Part shown: positions 1 through 9,689 of the stretch, piece after piece
Numbering within the stretch: position 1 is the stretch's first letter
Layout of the letters: every line of letters starts with the position of its first letter
Assembly (NCBI GenBank): GCA_018398805.1
Contig: JAGFBZ010000865.1
Coordinates: 1,612,001-1,676,000, forward strand
DNA: 64,000 nucleotides
Direction of reading: 5' to 3'
Origin: Hirundichthys speculiger
Taxonomy: Eukaryota > Chordata > Actinopteri > Beloniformes > Exocoetidae
Program-made: the position numbers and the translations under genes
Notes under the pieces: generated by a model
Seen by the model: only the letters and a program-made list of their open reading frames with translations
What the model was told of the DNA's origin: nothing
The model's database searches: none

Positions 1-590
1 CTGTTTATGTGTGTGTGTGTGTGTGTGGTGCACTGCTGTGTATGTAGATGAACATCTGGAGGTTTGTGTTGTGATGTTGGTGTCTGGTGTCCACACCAGA
101 GCTAAAGCTGCCCAGCAGCTGGACATGGAGCAGTGATGCTGAGCTCCAACGCTTCACTGCAACAACCAGAACTGCAGGCTGGATCACAGTTGGTGCTGGC
201 CAGTGTCATGCAGCAGACCTCCATCAGTGCACTGGATTTCCCTCAAAGTCCATCCAGCCCCTCCACCTGCCACAGGTCCAGTCAAGTCCCCCGCACCCCA
301 GAGGCAACAGAAAAGTGGGCCCAGAATCCAACAGAGGCGCAGGGCCAGCACCTCCAGAGCACACCACTGTCACCATGGGTATGTCACCCGTTAAGGGTGG
401 CCCGCCAGCCCCCACACCCGCATCACCACCCCACAGAGATCAAGGTGGGGCCTCGCGCCATGGACACAGAGCAGAAAGGATGCCAGAACCCATAGGGAGG
501 GGCCCAGAGCTTTACCACACAGCCCCCCGCCACCACAGCTGTAGGGGCCACAACATCTCATAGGGAGCCAACTGGCAAACACCCTGACCG
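1..590. repeat. GC-rich dispersed-repeat-like segment with a (GT)n start
   Basis: After a (GT)n run at about 9-27, the sequence is unusually C-rich and proline-codon-rich, and is open in more than one frame on both strands. No start context, splice pattern or recognisable domain supports a host gene. The wording of the segment, especially the stretch around 420-590, resembles sequence I associate with dispersed repeats in other teleosts, possibly part of a non-LTR retrotransposon. That identification is from memory and weak. The overlapping open frames are best explained by base composition. Confidence 0.35.
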
Positions 591-2690
591 GATAATGAAA
601 AATGATCTCCAGGACCCTCCAGGAAACTGACCTTCCTCAAGTAGTAGTAAAGATTACAAAAAGAATAAAAGTCTAAACTTGCAGTAATATTAGAATAATA
701 TTAGCAATATTAAAATAACTCTGTATGCTAGGGGGTTAAGACTTGCATCTGATTGTGCTGGAGACTTTCATTGAGTTCCCCCCTCCTAACAATCCAGCAT
801 AGAAACTCAGAGCTGGCCAGCAGAGGTCAGCATCACATCACTGGAACATCACCACCCAGCCAGCGCTGCTGAGGTGGAACCCAAATTACATCCTGTTTTC
901 CAGTTGAATTATTAATCCAGTCTTTCATTAACAGCCTAACCAAACATCAGCTGCACAGCTCATACAGTAGGAGCAATCAGCATGCCAGTGAATGCTGATT
1001 TAAGAAAATGTCTGCTGGCTGATTTGCTTACTGAGATTTAAACATTTTCTCTCACGTTACAAACTAGTTTGCAAGTGATCAGAAGTCCAGTCTGAAAGTA
1101 CAATCTCAAAAGGTCAGAATGCTTCTAGCAGACTAGCTCTTCACAATGAGTCCAGCGTCAAAGTTTCAAGATATCATCTCAGATTGAAAATGCTGTTTCA
1201 TAACAGGTTACAAAACCATTCTCTCTCCATACATATACATTTTGTTTAAATTTGCCTCTCATCTTCTTCTGACTCAAACATTGGCACTGTGTCCGTCTCT
1301 TGGGCAATGCTTGTCTTTGGAGAATCGGGGAACTGACAAGCTGCTAAATCTCTTTTAAGTTGAGCAACATATATAGATATAAAATCAAAGCAACTCTCAA
1401 GCTAGGCTTTTAAAAGTTTATTTATTTTTTCATTATTTTTTTTTCTTTGAGTGGGTGGAATGGGAGATGGCAGATTTCTGGGTTGGGGGGGGGGGAATCT
1501 TGTGATTTGTGTTTCTTTGAGGAACGCTTCGTCTGAAGCTCTCGACAGGGTCCATACAAGTCTCCTGTTACCATGGAACATACAGCCTGTGTTTTTATGC
1601 TGCGGTGCTGTGGGAGCAGAGAGGAAGGGCCAGCAGAGAGCAATCTGTCTAGATGAGCTCAGTGTACGTACTGCGTGTATTTTTGTAGACATCACGGCCG
1701 ACTTCATTTAATCTAAAAGTACATCAAAGCATCCTCTGCTCTTCTTCTTTAGCAAAATCCTTCTCTGGTCCTTATTACCAAAGTACTCATAAATGGCTTT
1801 GGGGAGTTGAAAAGTAAGGAGGAAAAAAAAAAAGAAAAGAAAGGGAAAAAACAAACAAAAACAAACATGCCTGCTTTTATCTTTAAAATAGCTATTTATG
1901 CTGGTACAAATGAGCATTCTGAGAGAGTATTTAATCATACTGGGTGATGATGTAAAGACTCATGTTGATTGAAAACAACAAAAGGAAAGATGGTGTACAG
2001 AAAAAGCCCATTTCTTGTGTGACATTTGCCAGGATTGCATAAATAAGTGGGCTGCCATCTCAAAAACGGTGCTTTTTGATTTTGCAAGTGGTTTAAAGAA
2101 AAGTGCCTGCAAACATGAAATTAACAAATGGCGGGCAAGATTTTTTTTTTCTGTTTTTTTTTTTTATGATTTACATGTGAAGGCTCTGATGTGAGCATCA
2201 TGTGAGGGATGTGAGGGAAGGGACTGGTTGTACGCTCCAGTGAAACGCGGGGCCAAAGAGTAAACAGGCTCTCAGCGGCACAGGAGTCTTTCCATCAGGA
2301 TGGAGTGTAACCCCACGGAGATCCTAGAGAGTTCTGAAGCCAGAGATGGTGAATAATAGAACAAAGTGAGGATGAGTCTTCTGAGGTTCGACTGCTCTTC
2401 AGCATCCCTCCATCGCGCAGAGGAGGGATGTGTTTGTGTGCGAAGAGGAGAGAAAGAGAGAAGTTGCAACTTTCCCCCCCTCCATCCTCAGATGAAAACT
2501 AGTTACCTGACATGTTTTTGTCCTACAAAGCAAAACTTTGTTCAGAAAACAGGCATAATTGTCAACTATCACACTGGCATCCATTCAGAAAGTCACGTGG
2601 TCTTTTTTTTTTTTTTTTTTTGCTTATGAAAAATTCACAGTCACTTCTGTGTGTCTCCAACACGATGAAACGACAAGCGGTAAACGGAGG
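591..2690. other. Noncoding stretch, nothing recognised
   Basis: AT-rich noncoding DNA with short homopolymer tracts (G9 near 1485, A11 near 1823, T10 runs near 2143-2165, T18 near 2604). No domain, RNA gene or terminal-repeat element is visible. If the minus-strand exon at 4969-5122 is real, part of this could be its 3' untranslated region, but I cannot pick a polyadenylation site. Confidence 0.4.
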
Positions 2691-2699
2691 AGTATTCAA

Positions 2700-3310
2700 A
2701 GGCAGCGCGTCTCCCACAGGGGTCTTCTTTTCACCCCCTCACCACTGCTGAGAAATCAAAACTCTGGACGTCACGCGGACCGATTGAAGTTCGGCGCCTG
2801 CTCTTGAGTGGTCCCCTGCCCGACGATGGCAGGCTTCATTAGAGCTGTCAGTCAGGCCCCAGTGACAAGGCGGCGCCGCGGGGCGCCCTCAGGGCCCAAT
2901 CAATGTTGGGGTCCCAAGGAAAAAGGGGGCCATCAAACGACGCTGCAAAGATGATGCTGTAACTCCGCGTCGCCGAGACCCATCCTCATCCCCCACTGAT
3001 CACATGATTAATAGTTAAGCTCCACACTTTCAGCTTTGTGTTTTTGAACTCTGAAGCAAAGCTGTGGTCTTGTATTTTTAATCACCGACTTCCCATTGGC
3101 TCCGGTATGGAAATGAGCACCTTGGATGTCTATATGGTAACAGTGTTGTTGAAACTCTGATGATGAAGGAGAGTGAAACTTCTCTCGCAAACATCGCCCC
3201 ATCAGTGGAAGTTTGTGTGGGGGGGGGGGCAGAAAGTTATTTTTTGCATCATTTCAGCCGGCTTCTCCCAGTGTGTCGCAATTACAATAAGTCACGTGAC
3301 GCGGTGAGAA
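2700..3310. promoter_or_regulatory. CpG-rich patch, candidate regulatory element
   Basis: The first ~280 bases hold roughly 20 CpG dinucleotides counted by eye, far more than the surrounding AT-rich DNA, including a CGGCGCCGCG core at 2871-2880. A perfect palindromic E-box, GTCACGTGAC, lies at 3291-3300. This form fits USF/TFE-type bHLH-ZIP binding. A second CACGTG hexamer lies near 2594. No coding domain is visible. A CpG island, an enhancer or a GC-rich untranslated region are all possible, and sequence alone cannot separate them. Confidence 0.3.
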
Positions 3311-3704
3311 AATAAATGAGCCGGTGGGCGCTTCTCTGTCCAACAATCTCAAAATCCTGGAACAATGAGATATCCACGAAATCGCGGTGCGCAATTCAAA
3401 TGGCAGCAAACAAAACCCAAACAAAACACAGCCACCGTCTTTGAAGGGCGAAAAACTCAGACTGGCCGAGTTCCTTTCAACAATATACAGAGCGCAATAT
3501 TCTCAGTACCAGTATGTTATTCAGAGTGTTCGTCCAAATATTTGGAGAGAAGGAGGAGAGATGAAACGGGGCTGGAACAATGGGACTTTGGCTGTGTTAT
3601 GGCGTCCGTGCACCTTGCCCCGCCAGCCCTTTGTAGTGTGTGTTGTGCGGCGTCCGCGTTCCCAGTTGGTCTCTTGCTTGTTCTGAGTCCAGGTGGAGTC
3701 TCGT

Positions 3705-3739
3705 CCCCCCCCCCCCCCCCCCCCCCCACCCCCCCCCCC
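3705..3739. repeat. Poly-C tract
   Basis: A run of C broken only by one A at 3728, followed by C-rich and (CA)n sequence to about 3800. The length is likely to be assembly-sensitive. Confidence 0.9.
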
Positions 3740-3883
3740 ACCATAGTCCCCCCTCCCATATCTGACTGTCTCTCACACACCTGCTCCATCACACACACAC
3801 ACCTTTTTTGTTTCCACACATGCAAATGCAGCCACAGAGTCAAAAAGAGCTGAATTATTTCTATTTACTATTCTGCATCTCAA

Positions 3884-3888
<5 letters not shown>

Positions 3889-3917
<29 letters not shown>
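3889..3917. repeat. Poly-A tract
   Basis: 29 consecutive A residues. No LINE or SINE body is recognisable immediately upstream, so it may be a simple homopolymer or the tail of an unrecognised retroposon. Confidence 0.85.
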
Positions 3918-3921
<4 letters not shown>

Positions 3922-4968
3922 GTTCAATATCAATCTTTGAGGGAGAGTGGTGCTAATAAAGCAAACCGAACTTTGCACATAAAATAGTTTACTCGTCCAT
4001 AGCACTATAAAACTGAAATATTCCCTTTGATCTGTTTGCTTCAGTTCAGTGACATATGAGGCAGTGTTTTGAGGATAAAAAGCTAAAGTCTTTTTTTTCT
4101 CTCTCCTCAAAGGACATGAAAAAAAAATCCTGATTATATTAAAATTAAGATGTATTCTATAGATATTACAATATATGCATATTAATCAAATCATATTTTA
4201 TTGATCATAAACAAGATCAGTGATGTCATTGAAGCGCTGTAGTTGGATGAGGAAGGATAAAGGCTGATACTAATTTACTGAGACTCTCTCCGAATGGAAA
4301 TGGGCAAAATATTCTCTCTGGACTAGAACAGTAAACTTTGGAAAGTTGATCCGAAAGTTTCCTTCATTTCGTATTCATTTTTATATTTGAAAAGCTACCC
4401 TTAAAATCCCCATAAGCATCACATTCAAAAGTGTTAAGAAATCAGTTTCATTTTATCTCACACTCGCATCAGATCCATGAGACGCGCTCTGCGCTGCGTG
4501 CGTCCTCCGCGCCCCTCTCAGTGTGCAGTACCGGGACGGACCACTGGATGCTGCTGAGATGCTCACCACATGAAAATGAAGTTGTTGAGTCAGGAACAAA
4601 GAAAATAGAATAATGATTTTTTTTTTTTTTTTGTTCCCCCCCCCTGTCTGTTATTTAGCTTTAGGTCATTAGTACATTTGTGCTGCCGGTATAGGGGGAT
4701 CATTTTTAGTACAAGGCACTATAGATTGTTTCATCCAACAATCAAAGGCAAGTAATAAAAACGAAGTCTGACCTATATTCACTCTGCAGAAAAATCCCAA
4801 AGGAACAACAGGTATTGGAGCGCTATGCAAACTCCAGGATGGCAAGAAAAAGTATTTAGATTTGCAAGTAAAACAAATACGATCATTCTCGGTGACATTA
4901 ACTTCTGAGAATGAATAATGAGGAGCAGCTTCTTCTCAGACGTGATCAATAAATGAAGCACCTTAATG
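3918..4968. other. Noncoding stretch, possible 3' untranslated region
   Basis: AT-rich, with a T14/C8 tract near 4619-4644 and no recognisable domain. It lies just downstream, in minus-strand sense, of the candidate terminal exon at 4969-5122, so it would be that transcript's 3' UTR if the exon is real. Confidence 0.3.
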
Positions 4969-5122
4969 TTAAAGCTCATTCTGCTCCTCGTGCCTCGTAC
5001 AGATCCCCTGTGGGGGATTGTGGGGGTGACTATGGTCAGTGTGTAGATGCTGTGTCTGGTCGAGGTAATCCTTGGTGATCTGCCCTAATCTGTCACAGAT
5101 ATGCAGCTGAAGCGCAAAGAAG
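4969..5122 (-). CDS. Candidate terminal coding exon, protein not recognised
   Basis: Read on the minus strand, a long pyrimidine tract (complement of about 5125-5160) runs into CTAACAG, a near-ideal acceptor. It is followed by 50 complete codons and a TAA at 4969-4971. The peptide begins FFALQLHICDRLGQ, continues ITKDYLDQTQHLHTDH, and ends RHEEQNEL. It reads like ordinary protein, with a His/Gln/Pro-rich tail. The first exon base completes a split codon from an upstream exon that I could not find. No family is recognised, and no signal or membrane segment is visible. The open frame alone is short enough to be chance; the acceptor and sensible composition raise it above background. It could instead be a fortuitous frame beside a G-rich tract. 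Confidence 0.3.
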
Positions 5123-5159
5123 CTGTTAGGGGAGAGCAGAGAGAGGGGGGGGGGGGGGA

Positions 5160-6840
5160 TGAGAGTCAGAAGAGGGGGAAAACTGGATTATGGCACTACG
5201 TCTGCATTAACTCACTGGCCTTATCTCTTAAAGGCTCTGCAAAAAACAGCTTTAGCATGTATGCGGGGAATGGTGCAGCATACGGGCTCAGATGTATGGG
5301 TGCGTGCGTGTTTGAGGAGGCGTGAATCATGTGATCTGAATTTATTTCATGCCAGCCATACAGGCCTGGGAAATAAGTGACCCTATTACAAAGAGGGGCA
5401 TTCCCTCCGCCACCTTGCGAGCTCACATGCCAACGTTGATCCCAGTCGCAAGACGTTGACATTTAATGTTTCTAGAAACATAGATATGAACAACAAAAAA
5501 TCTCAAGTTTTTCACATTACCATTTTGATCTTGATTTAGGTTTCCATGTAAGATTAAAGACGAGCCTAAAGCATCCCCCAGAATAAGTGACCTGAACAAT
5601 TATGAGCCATTACACTCACACACTAATTGGCAGAGAGGTTGGTGAGGTTAAGTTTGCTTCAAACAGTGGTGACTGAACACAGAATCAGATTTATCTTTAC
5701 CACCAAGTAGGCTTGCACATGCAACGAATATACCAGTAAACAGAAGCAGAGAAGTACAAAAAATAAAAATGCTGTGTTCAGGTAAGTCAACACATTAAAA
5801 GTCAGGAGAGGTAAAATAAAGTAAGCGCTATATGAAATAAAATAATGTTTGTGTGACTCTACACATGGACTATACCCATGTACAATACAACTTTGGTCAC
5901 CTTCGGAGCAGCTTTTTGGCATGTGCTGCATGCTTGGAACATCATGATTTCCATTTCAGCTCCCATGTTAAGAGAATTAAAGTATGCACACCAGCTGTGT
6001 GACGCAGACGTCTCAGCTGCAGCTCCAGCCACACTTCAGCTGCGTGTCATCTAGGGTTTCACGAGTTACTTCTTTCTCATGTGGAGGGTAAACGTAAGGC
6101 AAGCAGTTCTCAACAAAGATAGTTGCTGGTCATCACATTGTCTTCAAATTAACAGCAGTAGAACTTTCACTACAGGTTCAGAGCGTGAGTGTGATATGTG
6201 TCAGACATGAGCAATATAGCTTACCTGCTATGATATTTTTTTCTTTTGTTTGTTTTCAAGTTACAGTAATTGCATGTGACTAGTCTCAAGCTGCAATTGA
6301 GTGATGTTTCATCATTTTTAAACATTTCCACCAGGGCTACACAAAATAACTTCATGTGTCCTCTCAAGATTTTCTCATGATTTTTTTTCCATTAAAAAGT
6401 AGATTTTTTAAAATAGTTTTTAAACTGCTGGTTTGGATTTGATGCTGTGTGCTTCCTGCATCATGTCTACTGGTAAATCTGGTGCTTTTTAAAATCTGTT
6501 ACAATGACTAACCGTGGCAATGACAGAGTTACTTACATGAGGCAGTGGCTGATTTTGCCCAGATAATGCCAAGAACCAAACTCCGTAATGTCATGCTAAA
6601 TGAGAGGTTCCTTGCAAATAAAATGGACATCGATATGGAGCATTGATGAGGACACAGTGAGTACTTCAGGAATGTGATAATGTGTTTTTTCCTACAGAGA
6701 GATATTCCAGACTCCAGCCTCTCTACAGGCTACACAGGCAGACAGACACTGCAGACAAAACAGCAAGGGTTAAAAGGAGGAGGAATTGCAGTGTTTGTTT
6801 AACAACAGATGCTGTAATCCCGGACTTGTTTCTGTGAATC
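5160..6840. other. Noncoding stretch
   Basis: No gene or complete mobile element recognised. Around 5815-5850 the string AAGCGCTATATGAAATAAAAT resembles the worn 3' end of a fish SINE or LINE, but nothing upstream confirms it. Confidence 0.4.
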
Positions 6841-6849
6841 AGTATCTCA

Positions 6850-8345
6850 GATGATCTTTGGACATTTCAACCATACGTCTCTCTCTCCTGCACCTTCAAC
6901 TTTGCAACACTTTGCAAACAGGTCCACCAGAGAAAATAACACACTGGATGTATTCCTTGAAGATTGAAGAGATGTATACAGCTCCTCTGTCCTTTCTCCT
7001 CTGAGCAGGAAGACTATAACCTGGTGCTTGTGACCTCCTCCAACACGCCCGTTGGTCACCAGCAACCTATGACCAAAAGAAGTGTCTGGAAATAGTTGCT
7101 GGAAGCTGGAGAAACTCTACAGGGGTGTGTTGAGGTCACAGATTGGGATGGAATCTGTCAGCCTCACAGAGATGACATCAATAACATCAGGAATAACTTT
7201 GCATGTGGTAAAGAACATCCATTTTTGTATGATGAACAAGTCCAGGATAAGTAGTGTCCAGAAGGAGCTGCAGAACAGAAAGAAAGAGCCTTTCAGGAAG
7301 GGAGACGGGGGAAAATGACAGATAAACTTGAAAAGAGTACTGGAAAAAAACTGGGAAGCAAGCTCCAACAGTACAATCTGCTCAATATGTGGTCAGTATG
7401 GACAAGATCATGACGAGCAAGAAATACCAGTAGATGATGCTTCTTGGAGAAAGGGGGTAACTGATGGAAGCCTGGACAGAGCAAAGGAGCAGAATATTTT
7501 CAACAGGATCAGTATTCTCCTCTTCAAGCCGTGCAGGCCTCACATCATTTTGAACTTAGAGCCTCACACCTCCCCGGTGTCACCCTGAACCTCAGTCATT
7601 GACCTTTACACCACCTCGCCATCATCTCCCCTGATGATAGGACACACTGAGACCCCCTCTGCCTCCCCCTCCAATGCATCCAGCAGTCAGGTGAAGAGGC
7701 AGCTGGAGGGACTGAACCGGAACAAGACTGCAGTTCCAGATGGTTGAAGCATCTGGGTCGCGAAAGCCTGAGTGGACCATATGTGGGATTCTGCAGCATG
7801 TCATCAACCTTAGGATGAGCCAAGACAAAACTGAAATGCATGATGCTTTAATCAGAACTAAAAAAAAAAAATCTTCTTTTATCTGCCCTCAACAACTGTA
7901 GAACAGTTGCTCCAACGTCCCACACTACTAAAATCCTGGAAAGACCTTTATTGGTCCACTTGGGTAAACAAACGCATTATTTTTCAAGACTTTTCAGGAT
8001 CATCCCTCTGCAGTTTGCATATCACTCTGGAGTTGGAGTTGAAGATGCCATCATCTAATTACTTAAGCAAATACACTGATCCTGACAAAGCAGGCAGTAC
8101 TGTGAGGATCATGTTCTTTTCTTTCTAGTTCTTTTCTTTCTAGTTATAGTATAGGCTGGGGTCTATTTTTAGGTACAGTCCACAACTCAGAGGCCTGTTG
8201 TCTGCACAAACACTCAAATGAGTGCACTTGTGGGGTGTGTCAGTCTTGTACAGGAATCCGAGTACAGAGAGCTAATGGACCACTTTGTGAGATGGTGTGG
8301 GAGCAATTACCATATCTTGAGGACCAGAGATGCCCAGATTTCACC
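6850..8345 (+). mobile_element. Degenerate CR1/L2-like LINE, reverse-transcriptase region
   Basis: Pieces of a non-LTR retrotransposon ORF2 can be read in shifting frames. They occur in the order expected for this clade: NRKKEPFRKGD (about 7270-7310), DGSLDRAKEQN (about 7463-7495), SALNNCRTVAPTSHTTKILER (about 7884-7945), PLQFAYHSGVGVEDAII (about 8006-8055) and TVRIMFFSF (about 8098-8125). A post-catalytic segment follows with YRELMDHFVRWCGSN (about 8265-8310). Motif A normally ends F-D-F. Here the aspartate codon has become serine and is followed at once by a stop, so the copy is dead. Frameshifts are frequent. The body stops where the Tc1-like element at 8352 begins, so the Tc1 element may have landed in it. 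Confidence 0.75.
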
Positions 8346-8351
8346 TGGACA

Positions 8352-9440
8352 TACACTATATTACCAAAAGTATTTGCTCACCCATCCAAATTATGGTAAA
8401 TCAGGTGTTCCAATCACTTCCAGGTGTATAAAATTAAGCACCAAGACATGCAGACTGTTTGTAGAAACATTTGTGAAAGAATGGGTCGCTCTCAGGAGCT
8501 CGGTGAATTCCAGCGTGGAACTGTGATAGGATGACACTTGTGCAACAAATCCAGTCATGAAATTTCTCACCTCCTAAATATTCCACAGTCAACTGTCAGC
8601 TGTATTATAAGGAAATGGAAGTGTTTGGGAACGACAGCAACTTGAAGTGGTAGGACTCGTAAACTAACGGAGCGGGGTCAGTGGATGCTGAAGCGCATAG
8701 AGCAAAGAGGTCGCCAACTTTCTGCAGTCAATCACTACAGACCTCCAAACTTCATGTGGCCTTCAGATTAGCTCAATAAAGTGTGCAGAGAGCTTCATGA
8801 ATGGGTTTCCATGGTCGAGCAGCTGCATCCAAGCCAGACATCACCAAGTGCAATGCAAAGCATCAGATGCAGCCGGTGTAAAGCACGGTGCCACTGGAGG
8901 TGCGTTCTCTGGAGTGATGAATTACACTTCTCCATCTGGTAATCTGATGGAAGAGTCTGGGTTTGGTGGTTGCCAGGAGAACGGTACTTGTCTGACTGCA
9001 TTGATCCAAGTGTAAAGTTTGGTGGAGGGGGGGATTATGGTGTGGAGTTGTTTTTCAGGAACTGGGCTTGGCCCCTTAGTTCCAGTGAAAGGAACTCTGA
9101 ATGCTTCAGCAGACCAAGACATTTTGGACAATTCCATGCTCCCAACATTGTGAGAACAGTTTGGAGCTGGTCCCTTCCTCTTCCAACATGACTGCGCACC
9201 AGTGCACAAAGCAAGGTTCATAAAGACATGGATGGAAGAGTCTGGTGTGGATGAACTTGACTGACCTGAACAGAGTCCTGACCTTAGTCTGATAGACGAC
9301 CTTTGGGATAAATTCAAGCGAACTGAGAGCCAGACCTTCTGGTCCAACATCAGTGTTTGACCTCACAAATGTTCTTCTGGAAGAATGGTCAAAAATCCCC
9401 ATAAACACACTCCTAAACCTTGTGGATAGCCTGGGAAGCC
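8352..9440 (+). mobile_element. Tc1-like DNA transposon, 3' end missing
   Basis: It opens at a TA dinucleotide (8352-8353) with CACTATATTACCAAAAGTAT, a terminal sequence typical of one fish Tc1-like group. A transposase remnant follows. No matching inverted repeat is present at the far side. The transposase similarity ends near 9440 and a different fish repeat starts at once, so the right terminus has been lost or replaced. It directly follows the LINE remnant ending near 8345, suggesting insertion into that LINE. Confidence 0.8.
8481..9440 (+). pseudogene. Tc1-like transposase pseudogene
   Basis: The start ATG at 8481 gives MGRSQELGEFQRGTVIG, the usual N-terminus of this family. In-frame stops follow at 8532-8534 and 8643-8645. 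The paired-like helix-turn-helix region reads NIPQSTVSCIIRKWK. The first catalytic Asp lies in WSDE (GAT at 8916-8918). A frameshift follows. The second is in FQHDCAPVHKA (GAC at 9190-9192). Exactly 34 residues later, the position of the third catalytic residue (family Glu, in I-E-x-L-W) is GAC, an Asp (9295-9297), in SPDLSLIDDLW. A TGA at 9262-9264 replaces the Trp of the usual DWP. The DD34E spacing confirms the family, and the stops and the substitution show it is inactive. Confidence 0.85.
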
Positions 9441-9444
9441 AGGG

Positions 9445-9670
9445 AAGCTGATCCCAGTTTTCACTGGGATTGACGGGGGGCTGGTAGGTCCATCCTGTAC
9501 GTCCATGGACAAACTGACTCACTACTACGGACAATTTAACATGTATGTTTTTGATCTACTGGTGGAATTTGAAGTGAAACCACGCAAACTCCTCACAGAA
9601 TGGTCCGAGCTGAGATTCAAACCAGAAACCTTCTTACTGCGAGGTGATAAATCTGGCTACTACACCACTG
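9445..9670 (+). repeat. Common fish dispersed repeat, internally deleted copy
   Basis: It shares the same order of blocks as the fuller copies at 21440-21785 and 34730-35070: a GATCCCAG block, a block around GTCCATGGACAAACTGACTC, CATGTATGTTTTTG, CACGCAAACTCCTCACAGAA, then GAGATTCAAACCAGAAACCT. The class of this very abundant teleost repeat is uncertain to me. A 189-base open frame across it is incidental. Confidence 0.65.
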
Positions 9671-9689
9671 CAGTTCAGTTCTGTGACAG

